The position numbers and the translations under genes were made by a program. The notes under the pieces were generated by a model. The model did not search any database. It saw nothing but the letters and a program-made list of their open reading frames with translations, and was not told the origin of the DNA. DNA of 64,000 bases from Hypoxylon rubiginosum (taxonomy: Eukaryota > Ascomycota > Sordariomycetes > Xylariales > Hypoxylaceae): positions 124,001 through 188,000 of the forward strand of contig CADCXA010000057.1 of assembly GCA_902806565.1 (NCBI GenBank). The letters are read 5' to 3'. The number at the start of each line of letters is the position of its first letter. Position 1 is the stretch's first letter. Below, piece by piece: positions 45,273 to 57,896 of this stretch.

Positions 45273-46622
45273 GGTTCTATTCGGCAAATCATAGATCTAT
45301 GTAATTTGTGAATTGGAAAACAAGAGCATAACGGCAAGTGGGCTCGAAAAGGAACAGGAATCGCTCAACGGAAGCGCTATGAGGGATGACGGCGAGTGCG
45401 GAAAGTTTCAGAGAAAAAGTTTCAGAGAAGCAACTAGATTTATATTCTTTTGCAGGGTCTCGAAATGAAACGTATCTCGGAGCCCAAGCGGTCCCCGTTC
45501 TCTATACCGCCAGAACGAACCCGTGACTGTACAAGGCTGCAAGGGTGGCATATCCATAAAACGCTTCACACCACCTTGCATTGCAGACGTCAAAATTGAG
45601 TACGGAACGAATGGCGAGCACGGTAGCAGCAGGGGTCGTGGTACGATAGCTCACCGGCACCATGGTACCTCACCATATACATATGTGTTTGACCCAAGTT
45701 AGGATTATTGTATAACCTATATAAAGCGCCGAATCTATTCTCTAGGGATCTATAGGGATCTATGTTAACAATACTGACATCGGAAGAATAAGGGGAGAGG
45801 AAAAGGAGAGAGAGAAAAAAAGAAAAGGGGCATGCAGGTATCCAGCCACTCTCGAGAAAACATGGCGCATTCTACCAAACCACTAGCAAAGCCATTCAAA
45901 CAAGTCAAATTATAGCAAAACCATACGTTATATACTAATGACTTATATAACTTTGCTCGTAAAGCATTGCTCTATTTAAATATAATTTTATTCAATTTTA
46001 TTATCAATTATCTCGGTGGTAAATGCTGGTGCCAAAAGCTCCCTTTGGTATTTTATTTCAATCCTATATAACTCTGGTATTTCTTAAGCTATAACAACGC
46101 AAACAAGTTCATAATAAATATAGCTTTTGAAGAACAGCCTATTAACTTTCGCTTAATTTTCAAAAATTATTTTGCATACTTTATTCGAGGATAAAGCTTG
46201 AGTGTGATGTCCAGGAGAATGCATAATTGCAACATACACGTAGTAGATCAATATCCTTCTAAGCGAGTGTTATCGCACCTCCTTCGAATAATCACCTATC
46301 TACCTAAGGTAGCAGGTCAGCAGGTACAGCTTCGGTTGACATTTCTCGTTTTTTGATAACCGTTTCGGCCTCTCTTTCCAACTTTCCAAGTTCAAGGTCG
46401 TGCACGTGTTATCATGAGCAGGAGGAACCCTAGTGAATTTCTACATCCTACTCGTCTCGCGTGCAGGCATCGATGTGAACTCGACTTCAATTTGGATTAT
46501 ATCCCCCCAATGAATTCGCCCCCATAATCAATATAAAGACCAACTCGATTTTGGCATTGGAATCGTCAATAGCATTGTCATCGACGTTTAAATCGACACC
46601 ACTCTTTTAATTAGCAACCACG
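45273..46622. other. Divergent intergenic region, methyltransferase and chitinase
   Basis: About 1.35 kb that should contain both promoters. A weakly AT-rich patch lies at about 45900-46180, much milder than the big island. No credible coding frame; a TACCTAAGGTA-type palindrome is present near 46302-46312. Confidence 0.5.
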
Positions 46623-48043
46623 ATGATTACTGCAGTCTTCAAGATGGCTCTTGTCGGGCTCTTAACGCTCTTGACCGCAGGTGTAGCTTCGGCGGCGACA
46701 CCTATGAGAAATATCATGTACCTCACAGGGTGAGACCCTTCGTCCCAAATCCAAATCCATATTCCTCTACTGTTTTCCTTCTAACATCTGGTATGGCTAA
46801 TAGACAACACCCTTTCGTGCCCGATACAAGTCTCAGCTCGCCAATCACCCACGCGGCTATGGCTTTCATGAGCCCCGACCTTTTCAACCGGGAAGAGGGT
46901 AATTCTACGTGGCCACTATTCATGCCCGTCCACGAGGCTCGTTCCAAATTCAGCTCCGGGACCCAGATGCTAGTTGCCATCGGTGGCTGGGGCGATTCGG
47001 CCGGCTTCGATACCGGCGCCTGTACGGACGAGAGCCGCGCCAAATTCGCTCGCAATGTAGCCGCCATGGTGGACGAGACGGGTGCAGATGGTCAGATCTA
47101 TATTTCCTTCTACGATTCCCTGCATCGCGATGCATCCTAACCATTCTTCGTTGCTGACATTCCGTGTGTTGTAGGTGTTGACATAGACTGGGAATATCCA
47201 GCGTAAGTCGTTCTCCCCCCGCCCACCTTGGATCAACTCGAGGATAGCAGGTAGACGTGCATAAAGAATCATACTGATATCAACTCAAGAGGGAACGGCG
47301 AAGACTGGAAGAAGATCCCGAACGAGGCGAGAGCTTGGCAGATAGCCGCGTACCCCAAATTCCTTGCCGAGATTCGGTCGGCGTTGGGTCCGGACAAAGT
47401 CATGTCGGCCGCCGTCCCTGGTCTACCACACGACATGATCGCCTTCACTCCCGAAACAGTGCCCCAGATCATGGATTCCCTAGACTTCCTGAATGTCATG
47501 GCTTACGATCTGATGAATCGTCGCGACAACGTGACCAAACACCACACCGGCATCGAGGCTAGCTTAACGGCAGTACGCGCATACATGGAAAATGGCGCGG
47601 CGGCTGACAAAATCAATTTGGGCTTCGCCTTTTACGCCAAGTACTTCCATACCGAACACGAGCCGTGCGTCAGCAACCCGATCGGATGTCCCACGGGCCC
47701 GTTGGAAGACCCGGAGACGGGCGTCGACCTAGGCCGAGCGGGCTCCTTCGCGTGGCGCGACGACGTACCGCAAGACGTTCGAGCATCATTTGACAGGGCC
47801 AAGACTAAGGGGGAGTACGATCAAGTCGGCGGCGGTTACTACTATTGGGATGAAGCGGAGGCTATCTGGTGGACCTTTGACACGCCGATGGCCGTAGCCA
47901 AGAAGTTTCCTCTGATCGTGGAGAAGGAAAAGCTGGGCGGGGTGTTTGCATGGGGATTAGGTGAAGACGCCCCCAAATGGGTTCATCTGAGAGCGCTCAA
48001 CGCTGGCATGAGGAGCCTCACCAGCAGAAAGGAGGAGCTATGA
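46623..48043 (+). CDS. Secreted GH18 chitinase
   Basis: Four exons, join(46623..46729, 46804..47090, 47175..47202, 47290..48043), give 391 aa. It should hydrolyse beta-1,4 bonds in chitin outside the cell. The ATG at 46623 opens a signal peptide (hydrophobic LVGLLTLLTAGVASA, about residues 10-24). MLVAIGGWG is the GH18 strand-3 motif, and the catalytic DGVDIDWE spans residues 131-138, with E138 the expected acid. Later blocks LNVMAYDLM and GGVFAWGLGEDAP fit the barrel's strands 6 and 8. No chitin-binding domain follows. The third exon is only 28 nt and carries nearly the whole catalytic motif. Confidence 0.93.
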
Positions 48044-48982
48044 GTACTCTATATCTCTTATCAGCTTACACACTCGAATGAGTCGGTTGTCTCTTGGTCG
48101 GTGTGCATACCTACGGTACCTAACCCAGATGGGTAGACCAGAGTCTATTCGATTAATAACCTAGGTAGACAAAATATATATTTTAATGGTACCTATGGAA
48201 TTGAGTGATACGATATATCTACGTCTATCACTTGCAGTTTAATAGAGGTTGATTATTGGCTATTAACTAAAGTTGGACCGTCCTGGAAATATGTATCAAG
48301 AACAGCTCAAATTCATTCTAGATGCGACATGCAGCACTTTCAACCAAACAAAGTCGAAACGAAGGGACGCTTCATACATACCAACCAGAACCTATTCTTT
48401 TATTCCGCGGTCCCTGAGCAGCATCGCTCGAATCTCTCGAATCATTGAAGAAACCAAATAATTTGACGGTATCTTCTCAACGAATCATAAAACAACCTTA
48501 CAACACGGCTCATCCCCTTTTGAGTACGTGGGGTCCCCGATATAGCGAGAACCCACGTGCCTCTATACCGAGCTCGGTGTGGACGGAACCGGGAGACAAT
48601 GTCCCCTCTCTTACCAACCTCCTTCAAATTTCTTGTCTTCTAGGCAAGCTTTCTTTAATCTTGGCGCATTTACGAAGTATGACTTTTATCTTTATTAGAG
48701 GATATAAGCTTGTCTCAACAATCCAAGTCATCGGTACGCCAAGATGGCGTATCGTGCTTCTCCGATGGCCATTCCCATCGGACAATGGCGCTTCGCTATC
48801 AACTCAGCTTCGGCCGATCCTCGCCTGGAATATATAAAATGAGCTTTCCCTTAGTTCCTAGATCCTATTTAGATACGCTTTGACCTAATCCACTTTGTTA
48901 GAATACCTACGTAAAGCTTGCTAGGTCACTCTCCGTACCTCCGCTTCTCTTAGAAAGCGCACTTCGTACTCTTTCGGTCGTG
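48044..48982. other. Intergenic region upstream of the GDPD gene
   Basis: About 940 bp between two plus-strand genes. It should contain the chitinase 3' UTR and the phosphodiesterase promoter. TACCTACGGTACCTA and ACCTAGGTAG motifs occur at about 48108-48168. No gene seen. Confidence 0.5.
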
Positions 48983-50257
48983 ATGCAGGTCAAGGCAGCT
49001 TCAATCGCAATCGCCATCTTTGCCGCGGGCCAAACATCCGCCCTGCCAAAGACGGAGGAGTGGTGGAAGTCCAAACCAGGGGGGCATCCAACTCAGCACT
49101 ACTTCCAGAATGCCGAGCTCGGGCCGCGTCCGCAGTTCCTGGTAACTGACATGGACGAAGGCTGGCTGAAAGATCGGTTGTCCGCGTGCTCTGACATGGT
49201 AGCGCGGCCTTCCAAGTTCAGCATCGGCCATCGTGGCGGCGCCTGTCTCCAGTTTCCAGAAGAGACGCGGGAGTCCGTTGAGGCCGGCACACGCATGGGC
49301 GCTGGCATCCTCGAGTGCGACGTAGCCTTCACCAGCGATCGTGAGCTAGTCTGTCGGCACGACCAATGCGATCTGCATACGACGACGAACATTGTCGTCA
49401 CAGAACTGAACGCCAAGTGCACCACCCCCTTCTCGCCCGCGCTCAACGGCACGGAGGCGACAGCCAAGTGCTGCACGAGTGACATCACGCTAGCCGAGTT
49501 CAAATCGCTGTGCGGGAAGATGGATGGCTACAACGCCTCGGCCACCACCCCCGAGGATTTTCTTCACGGGACACCAGCGTGGCGGACCGATTTGTACGCG
49601 ACATGCGGTACTGTTCTCTCGCACAAGGAGTTTCTCGAGCTTGTCGACTCGCACGGACGCGACTTTACTACCGAGCTCAAGCAGCCGCGTGTGCCCATGC
49701 CTTTCGACGGGAACTACACACAGGAGCTATACGCGCAGCAGGTCATCGAAGAATATCGAGCCGCCGGCATCGATCCGTCCCGAGCCTGGCTCCAGAGCTT
49801 CTCGTTCGCTGACGTGGCCTACTGGCTGCAGGCGGACCCGGCATTTGGCAAGCAAGCTGTGCTCCTGGACGAGAGCGGCGACACACCAGCGTCGTTTTCC
49901 GCCGCCGTGGCCAACCTCTCATTTTACAAGGACGCCGGGGTGCAGGTCGTAGCGCCGCCACTTCAATACCTCGTCGCGCTGGGCGAGGGCGACGAGTACG
50001 TTCCCTCAGACTACGCGACGACGGCGAAAGCCCTAGGGCTCAAAATCTTGACGTGGTCTCTTGAGCGCTCGGGTCCTTTGGCACAAGCCGCCGCCAACGA
50101 CGACTATTACTACTCGACCATCGCTAACGGCACCTTTAAGGACGGCGACATGTATAGGCTCGTCGACGTTTTGGCACGACAGGTTGGAGTCATGGGCATC
50201 TTCTCAGATTGGTCGGCTACCGTCACATACTATGCTAACTGCTTTGGTTTTTTCTAA
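48983..50257 (+). CDS. Secreted glycerophosphodiester phosphodiesterase (GDPD)
   Basis: An intronless 424-aa frame; I use the ATG at 48983, since the codon before it is GTG. The enzyme cleaves glycerophosphodiesters to glycerol 3-phosphate and an alcohol. Residues 1-20 are a signal peptide ending SA, so it is secreted or wall-bound. The GDPD hallmark HRGG is at 83-86, followed by [12 protein letters not shown] (E94), the metal-binding ECD (E111, D113) and the second catalytic His in CRHDQCD (H126). Later blocks [29 protein letters not shown] and GVMGIFSDW are in the places of the barrel's C-terminal strands. Cysteine pairs and several N-glycosylation sequons fit secretion. A role in phosphate scavenging is plausible but not shown. 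Confidence 0.9.
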   Translation: MQVKAASIAIAIFAAGQTSALPKTEEWWKSKPGGHPTQHYFQNAELGPRPQFLVTDMDEGWLKDRLSACSDMVARPSKFSIGHRGGACLQFPEETRESVEAGTRMGAGILECDVAFTSDRELVCRHDQCDLHTTTNIVVTELNAKCTTPFSPALNGTEATAKCCTSDITLAEFKSLCGKMDGYNASATTPEDFLHGTPAWRTDLYATCGTVLSHKEFLELVDSHGRDFTTELKQPRVPMPFDGNYTQELYAQQVIEEYRAAGIDPSRAWLQSFSFADVAYWLQADPAFGKQAVLLDESGDTPASFSAAVANLSFYKDAGVQVVAPPLQYLVALGEGDEYVPSDYATTAKALGLKILTWSLERSGPLAQAAANDDYYYSTIANGTFKDGDMYRLVDVLARQVGVMGIFSDWSATVTYYANCFGFF

Positions 50258-51401
50258 GTACGATAGTATAGATAATGGAGTAAATAGAGAATTCATAATA
50301 TTTTCAAAAGCTTTAGCCTGGAGTGCAACTGTTCGACATAATTGAAGTATCTTTCTCTGGAGCTCTGTGAGGGCATCTCGCTTATGACTACCTAAAAAGA
50401 GACCACCCTCGGGGACCAATTCTACCCATGACTATGTATCTCGATGGAAGATAATTCACCAGCAATGAGGATAACGCTATAATTAAAGAGCAGAACGAAA
50501 AGTTATACGGATCTGTTAATCTCTCGTGATATACTAACGCCAATGTTACATTAGTGACCTGGTATCTTCCTTACTCCCTCTTAAACCAGGATATCTCCAG
50601 ATATCTCGACGCTCGCGGATTAGAGAGCAATGGCAATACCCAGCCACCTTCTTATCTCCCCGGGCGCCCACATCCCCAACTGGACGTCTAACAGTACAGA
50701 AGGATTCTGGACTCCGCGGATGCCTCCCACCTTGTTCTGGTAGTGGATAAACTCTTGCGTACTTGGTGATGACAGCATGGAAAGTATGGCACATCTTGCC
50801 CCCGGCCGCGAGACAATTCTGCATCGATACATCCCGCTGGTATTGAACAGATTGGCATCTGGATTGATGCGCTTGACTGTCTTGTCCCTGCAGACGTTAC
50901 GAGCTGAATTGTTAAAGATTCGGCTTATTGACCTAGTCTTGTGTAAGGAATAATTTATGCACACCCCACATTCCTGTGTATTATTTATGTGCAAGTATGC
51001 AACAATTGCATGCAATTGTATGCTATCGATAATAACCAGCAGGGGTGCAAGGTGTAAAGGTGGAGACGACGCGGCCTTGACGCGGGATGCGACGGGAGCT
51101 ACAGCCAAGTCGCGCTTCTCTTTAATTGAAATGCGAAAACAATTTCTATTTGGTAATCTTCGTCCAATCTTCCACCTTCTTTACCTCTATGCTCTATACT
51201 TTCTACATACTAATTCGACTCTTCCTGTTCCTGCCGAGCATGAGTTGAACCCCTCTTCTCTTAATTCTGTCTCAGTCTCCTTTTTCATAGAACGTTGTCC
51301 TTGTTCCCTAATACACGTGCAACCTTTCAATTGCCCAATTACCTCCTCTTAGTCTGTCTTGCTCTATAGGTGAGGAAGGACGTCGAAAGGGTCTCACCAA
51401 G
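50258..51401. other. Intergenic region upstream of MSH6
   Basis: About 1.1 kb with pyrimidine-rich sequence near 51160-51360 typical of a promoter and leader. A minus-strand frame at 50620-51108 has no recognisable features. No RNA gene seen. Confidence 0.5.
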
Positions 51402-54400
51402 ATGGGCGACTCTCGGACACCGGCCAAAAAGACACGCTCCATATCTAGGAGTCAAAGTTCCATTTCGTCTTCTGCCACCGGAAAACAGCAGAGCATTCTC
51501 GGCTTCTTTGCTAAGGCGTCCCCGTCCCAGAACTCTTTACCCTCTTCGCCTTGCCTAAAGGAAACTACCAAATCCAACGCCAACAGGAAACCTTCTACTA
51601 TCACTCCCGTCCCGAGCAGCGATGCCCTGGAACCCTCTAGCTCCCAGGAAAACCATGATTCTGCCGCTACAATAAAGGTATCTAGCATCGACTCGCCCCC
51701 CTCGTTTGTCACTTCTGCTAAGACCATAATCAAGCAGCAACCCCTGAACTCCCGCTTCCTCGAGCCCAGCAGTCCTATACGCAAGGTAGAGTCCCGTGTT
51801 TGCACGCCCCTTTTATTTTCTTGCTCACATTTGCTCTCCGCAGGGTAAGAAGACGGTCAACTACGCCGAATCCGACGATGATGAAGAGGATGTCTTCTCG
51901 TCTATTAAAACGTCCCAGGCTCGGCGACGCGGTCGCCAGCGGTCCAATGTCGTAGACGATGACGAAGAGGATTACGAGGAGGGCAAGAATGCGCCCCTAG
52001 AGGATGAAGATGGTATGATCCTAGCAGTAGTGGAAGCTCCCTATTCCTGTCGCGATAGCACTCTGACAATCCCTTCCCGCAGATGAGATGGCCGATTTTG
52101 TCGTTTCCGATGACTCAGACGGCCCGGCTAGAAAACGGAAGCGTCCGTCCAAACCACAGGCTGCACGAAAGCGGTCGCACCCATCGCCCGCAGCTCGTAA
52201 GCAAGTAGACGAGCTGGTCGAGGACGAGGATGAGGACGCCGAGTTAGAAAACGATGTGCCTTCGACGTCGACCGCTCGGCAATGGCAATATGACCCTGAC
52301 AATATCGAGCCGGCAAAGCCACGGGCAGCTATTCCTGCGCCCAAAGCTGCCGCCGGCAAACAGAAAGCGCACACCCGCGAACCCGAGGAGCGCTATACCT
52401 GGCTGGCCAAGATCAACGATATCGACCGGCACCCCCTAGGCCATCCAGACTACGACCCTTCGACCGTATACGTCCCTCCTTCAGCGTGGAAGAGTTTTTC
52501 GGCCTTTGAGAAGCAATACTGGGAGATAAAGCAGAAGCTCTGGGACACCGTCGTATTTTTCAAAAAGGGCAAATTTTACGAGCTGTACGAGAACGACGCC
52601 ACTGTCGGTCACCAGCTTTTCGACCTCAAGCTTACCGATCGCGTCAACATGCGCATGGTTGGCGTCCCGGAGAGTTCGCTCGACATGTGGGTCAACCAGT
52701 TCATAGCAAAGGGTTACAAGGTCGCGCGTGTCGACCAAATGGAGACAGCTCTAGGCAAAGAGATGCGCGAAAGGGTCGATGTTAAGACTAAGAAGCAGGA
52801 GAAGATCATCCGCCGGGAGTTGGCCTGCATCCTGACGGGTGGTACGTTGGTCGATGGCGGTATGCTCCAGGACGACACGGCGACCTATTGCGTGGCTATC
52901 AAGGAATCATTCGTGGACGACCACCCAGCATTTGGCATCGCCTTTGTCGACGCCGCCACGGGCCAATTCTTCGTCTCCGAGTTCGACGACGATGTCGACC
53001 TGACCAAGTTCGAGACGTTCGTCGCCCAGACAAACCCTCGGGAACTGCTTCTCGAGAAGTCTCGTATTTCCGCCAAAGCCCTACGCATTCTCAAGAACGG
53101 TACTTCTCTCACCACCATATGGAACTATTTCAAGTCCGGGAGCGAGTTCTGGGAGGCCGACCTCACGCGGCGGGAGCTCGGCTGCAACGGGTACTTCTCC
53201 GAGGAAGACGGGGTTGAGGAGCACTGGCCTGCTGTCCTTGCTGAAGCGAGAGATAAGGATCTGTTGATGTCCGCTCTCGGCGCTCTGGTCCAGTACCTAA
53301 GGGTGCTCAAGATTGAACGGGACCTGCTGTCTCAGGGCAACTTTACCTGGTACGACCCCATACGCAGAAACGGCACGCTGATCCTCGATGGTCAGACCCT
53401 CATCAACCTAGAGATTTTTGCCAACTCTGTCAACGGAGGTGCAGACGGTACTCTATTCGCTCTCCTCAACCGTTGCGTCACACCTTTTGGCAAACGACTC
53501 CTCCGCCAATGGGTTTGCCATCCCCTATGTGACATTCAAAAGATTGATGAGCGCCTCAACGCCGTAGACGAGCTTAACGCTGATCCAGCCGTCCGAGAGA
53601 GGCTATCGTCGCAACTGACGAAGATGCCGGACCTCGAGCGCTTCATCTCGCGGATCCACGCTGGGGCCTGTCGGCCGGAAGATTTCGTACGGGTTCTTGA
53701 AGGCTTTGAGCAGATTGACCGCACCGCGGCCCTCCTTAGTGCTTTTGGCAGTGGGAATGGTCTGATCAGCCGCCTGGTCTCGTCCTTGCCAAACCTTGAA
53801 GAACCGTTGTCGTATTGGAAGACTGCTTTCGATCGCAAGAAGGCTCGAGAAGACAAGATCCTCGTCCCGGAGCGCGGCATCGAAGAGGACTTCGACAAGA
53901 GCCACGACAGGATCGCCGAGATCAAGAGCGACCTCCAGGAGCTCCTAGACGAGAAGAAGGCAGAGCTGAAGAACAGATCTCTTAAATTCACTGACGTAGG
54001 CAAGGAGGTCTACCAGATAGAGGCACCCAAATCCGTCAAAGTTCCCAAGGACTGGCGACAGATGTCAGCCACAGCAAGCGTCAAGCGCTACTATTTCGGG
54101 CGGCTGACGGACCTCGTGCGGCAGCTGCAGGAGGCCGAGGAGACTCACTCTCAGCTTGTGCGAGAAGTTGCCCTGCGACTCTTCAAGCGATTTGACATCG
54201 ACTACGAAACCTGGCTGCGGGCCATTCGCGTCACCTCACAGCTCGACTGTCTTCTCAGTCTGGCCAGAGCTTCTTCGTCCCTTGGCGAGCCGAGCTGCCG
54301 CCCCGTTTTTGTGGATGAGGAGCGCAGCGTGGTCGAGTTTTCAGAACTGCGACACCCTTGCATGCTTAACGCCGTCGATGACTTCATCCCCAATGATGTC

Positions 54401-55159
54401 GTGCTTGGAGGTGGTTCGGCCAAGATCAACCTCCTTACGGGTGCGAATGCCGCGGGAAAATCCACGATATTACGGCAGTCGTGCGTCGCGGTTATCATGG
54501 CACAGATCGGCTGCTACGTCCCTGCCGCGTCGGCCAAGCTAACTCCGTGCGATCGCATCATGTCTCGACTTGGCGCTAACGACAACATCTTCGCGGCGCA
54601 GTCTACGTTCTTCGTCGAGCTTTCGGAGACCAAAAAGATCCTCTCCGAAGCCACGCCGCGCTCGCTCGTCATCCTCGACGAGCTAGGACGCGGCACTTCT
54701 AGCTATGACGGTGTCGCTGTGGCTCAGGCCGTCCTGCACCACGTAGCCACACACATTGGGTGCGTTGGTTTCTTCGCTACGCACTACCGCTCCCTCGCGA
54801 CCGAATTTGAAAGTCACCCTGAGATTAGAGCGAAGCGAATGCGGATACACGTCGATGACAAACAGCGACGTGTGACGTTCTTGTACAAGCTGGAGGACGG
54901 CGTGGCCGAGGGTAGCTTCGGTATGCACTGCGCCGCCATGTGCGGCATCGCCGATCGTATCATCGAGAGAGCCGAGGTGGCTGCCAAGGAGTGGGAGCAT
55001 ACCAGCAGGCTCAAGGAGAGCCTGGAACGAGCCAGAGAAGGCTGTTACATCCCTCTGGGTGTCCTGAGCGACGTAGCCACGCTGCTCGACGAAGATGGGA
55101 CCAATGGCATCAGCATGCAGAGTCTAGATGTGCTCACGCGAGCGATCGAAGCCCTATAA
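51402..55159 (+). CDS. msh6: DNA mismatch repair protein MSH6
   Basis: Three exons, join(51402..51785, 51844..52012, 52083..55159), give 1209 aa, normal for fungal MSH6. With MSH2 it forms MutS-alpha, which recognises base mismatches and small loops in the nucleus. The N-terminus has a PCNA-binding box QQSILGFF at 29-36, then a disordered acidic/basic region with nuclear localisation-like KRKRP. The mismatch-binding motif FYELYE is at about 349-354. Connector, lever and clamp domains follow. The ATPase has Walker A GANAAGKST at about 970-978 and the Walker B/signature stretch LVILDELGRGTSSYDG at about 1046, then FFATHYRSLA. The ending (DVLTRAIEAL) is complete. Every catalytic element I can check is intact. 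Confidence 0.97.
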
Positions 55160-56101
55160 AAGGGGCAACTTAAAGGGACGGTCCTCTAGGAGGACTGGGC
55201 CTCTACCTTGTTAATCTAATGTATCATAGCTATGCCCGCCGGCTAGCGCCTTGCGATATTGAATTTGCTAAGCGTGAAAGGTGTTAGGGGTCACTACAAG
55301 GGCAGGCTGGGCTTATACGGTAGCTTATAACCGTTTCGTGTACGGATTCATTAATGAATGTAAATAATTGGTATTAAAACTATTGTTACAGTAGATACTG
55401 TTTATTCGTTCCAGTTGCAGTCGGCCCTTGATTTCGGACTTGATCTATTAATCGATTAAAACTATCCAACCCCTTATTAATCTACATCTTGCTTGATGTC
55501 TGTGTAACAAGACAGCTCCACCGTACTAAGCAGTAGTTCTGACATCCTTTTTCTTCTCATTACACGCCTATTTGAGTCCTAGGTTCTTATACCCTCTGAC
55601 TTGTGCGTCCTCTTGTGTTCGATATGGCGCAGAGTTTGGTCGGCCGATAAGTCCATGCTGTCATGTGTCGAACTGAAGGTACCGTGTCTGTTCATCCATA
55701 TCCATCGTTCGATATGCGCTTCGGTAATCCGCAGCATTGACACTCGGGGACGATAGCGACTTTGGCGAAGGCAACGCGCCAGATAGTAGCTCATCGTACG
55801 GGGAGTCAAGGATAAAGGGGAACTAAATTGTGAAATATTGCCTAAAATATACTCAGGTAAAGCGAGCCGAGAAGTACAACAGAACTGGCAAAGAATAACC
55901 GAAGAGGCTCAGCATCTTTGACATGCATGGTCATATTTATTTGCTTATGTCATGCGCTGGTCATGTCGGATAGGGCGGAGCCAACTCTTTTGGGAATGTC
56001 ATGGGCCTCGCCTTGCTTGGGCATTCTCAGGCTGACATATTCTATGGCGGAACTTCACATAGGCAAAAACGAGTGAAATCATGGGTAGGCCTTTAGCTAA
56101 T
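55160..56101. other. Intergenic region between MSH6 and TSC13
   Basis: About 940 bp with no credible coding frame. It should hold the MSH6 3' UTR and TSC13 promoter. Confidence 0.5.
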
Positions 56102-57169
56102 ATGGCCTCGCTTGTCAATATCAATGTCAGGCCTCGAGGTGGGTTTCTTGCTGTCTTGATCCGAGAGTTCTTCGCTTGCTTACGATCTTACAGGCAAGCC
56201 AATTAAGTCACTCCAAGGCGATATCCATATCTCACTTAGAGAATCCGACTCGGCGGCATTGCTATATCAAAAGCTTTCCGAAGAGAGCGGCTTGTCCGCC
56301 CACCGCCTTCGAATATCGCTTGGCCGCGACGGCGACCAAGTCGTCGCGAATGCGACCGGCAGCACTCTTTCCGATGCCGGGATAGCCGACGGCGCGGTCG
56401 TCTATGTCAAAGATCTAGGTAAGCACGTCGCCTAGGGTCCGATCGCCTCCAACTACCGAAACTTGTCGGCTTTCATATCTTATGTCGTAAGAGGTGAACA
56501 GACCTAGTAGTCTAACTTAACATAGGTCCTCAGATCGGCTGGAGGACGGTCTACGTGATCGAATATTTGGGACCGCTTGCCATTCATCCGTTGCTTTACC
56601 ACCTCCGCCTAGCGAAACCGTCGCCGGCACAGACTCTAACGCTATATATGATCATGGGCCAGTTCGCCAAACGGGAGCTGGAATCACTCTTCGTCCACCG
56701 CTTCTCCAATGCGACCATGCCTTTCCGGAACGTCTTTAAAAATAGCTTTCATTATTGGGTGCTTTCCGGCGCCCTACTGGCCTGGTTCGCATATTCTCCC
56801 GAGATGTCCGTTTCCTCTACTGCCCTACCCCCATTGTCATATTTCGGTATTTTCTTGTACGCGGTCGGCGTTTCGATGAATACGTACGTCCACTTGATCC
56901 AGCGCTCCTTGCGTCCGGCTGGCACTGACCAGCGTCGGATCCCCTCCGGCCCGGGGTTTGCTTGGGTGACGTGTCCGAATTACATGTTCGAGACTCTTAC
57001 GTGGACAGGCGTCTTTCTTGTTAGCCGCAGCTGGTCGGTGCTTTTGTTCATCGTCGTCTCCGTGGCGCAGATGAAGGTCTGGGCAGACAAGAAGGAGGCA
57101 AGGTATCGCCGCGAATTTCCTGATGCGTACATCAAGAAAAAGTACGGGGTAATTCCTGGCATCCTGTGA
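56102..57169 (+). CDS. tsc13: Very-long-chain enoyl-CoA reductase (TSC13)
   Basis: Three exons, join(56102..56138, 56194..56418, 56526..57169), give 301 aa. It performs the last step of each very-long-chain fatty-acid elongation cycle, reducing trans-2-enoyl-CoA with NADPH in the endoplasmic reticulum membrane, feeding sphingolipids. The N-terminus is the ubiquitin-like fold of the family (VNINVRPRGKPIKSLQGDI...), then GPQIGWRTVYVIEYLGPLAIHPLLY, MGQFAKRELESLFVHRFSNATMP, FKNSFHYW, and the C-terminal steroid 5-alpha-reductase domain with IPSGPGFAWVTCPNYMFETLTW and RREFPDAYIKKKYGVIPGIL. The basic C-terminus is typical. The first exon is 37 nt and was placed from its ATG and phase. Confidence 0.95.
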
Positions 57170-57681
57170 CCGAGAATCTGGGAACTGTTAAGGACTGAGG
57201 CTACAAGAATCATCAGGCTAGTGATTTGTGGATATATGTTGGTCGAAGTTGGGTTTGCAACATTGTTCATCTCCCCCCTATTCACAATGTGCCTGCAAAT
57301 TTCGCCAGAAGATATGAAGTACTTAATATGATCTGTGTACATCCACTCTCCGCACTATATACGCGTACTGTCTAGGCCATGTTATAGAATGTGAAGCGTG
57401 TGTACCCAGGTAGGTACATACCAACGCGGTATACTGCTTGGGGGAGTTGCTGATTCCTTCAGCGATGCAACAGCGCGATGGATCATGTGTTCGAAGGTTC
57501 GATCGTTTTCATCTTAATGTAAAAGCGGGACAAGAACTCAGCTTGATCGCTCAAAATCAAGAAGAGATGGTTTCCGCAGAAGCTAGTGTGGGTGGTGATT
57601 AGGAACCTACACGGTGTGTTAGGGGTATGCACAGTGCCGAAATCTTCCTATTACGTAGTGGTCCAAGCTCTCTGGAAAGGA

Positions 57682-57712
<31 letters not shown>

Positions 57713-57896
57713 CTCGACTCTGACTGCCCGGTTTCGGCCGCAAAAGAGGTGACTGTCCTAGGCTTGACTTCAATTTTTTGCTAAGCCTGACCTCAATTCT
57801 TCCTCCTCGAGCATCAATTGACGACGGTAGATGCCAATTGATTCTTTTAAACGCATAGAACTCGATTCCCATACACGAAACCGCAACCAGCACATC
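57170..57896. other. Intergenic region with a 29-nt poly-A run
   Basis: About 730 bp between TSC13 and the argininosuccinate lyase. At 57681-57709 there are 29 uninterrupted As. An 8-bp word AAGCTCTC stands on both sides of it, at 57665-57672 and 57708-57715. No gene is seen, and no TGACTC (Gcn4/CPC1-type) motif. Confidence 0.6.

Noticed and set aside
44880..45311. 143-aa plus-strand frame overlapping the first exon of the LaeA-like gene
   Set aside because: The opposite strand carries the recognisable LaeA-like N-terminus (YENGRR block); the plus frame has no domain and would overlap exon 1 and its intron.
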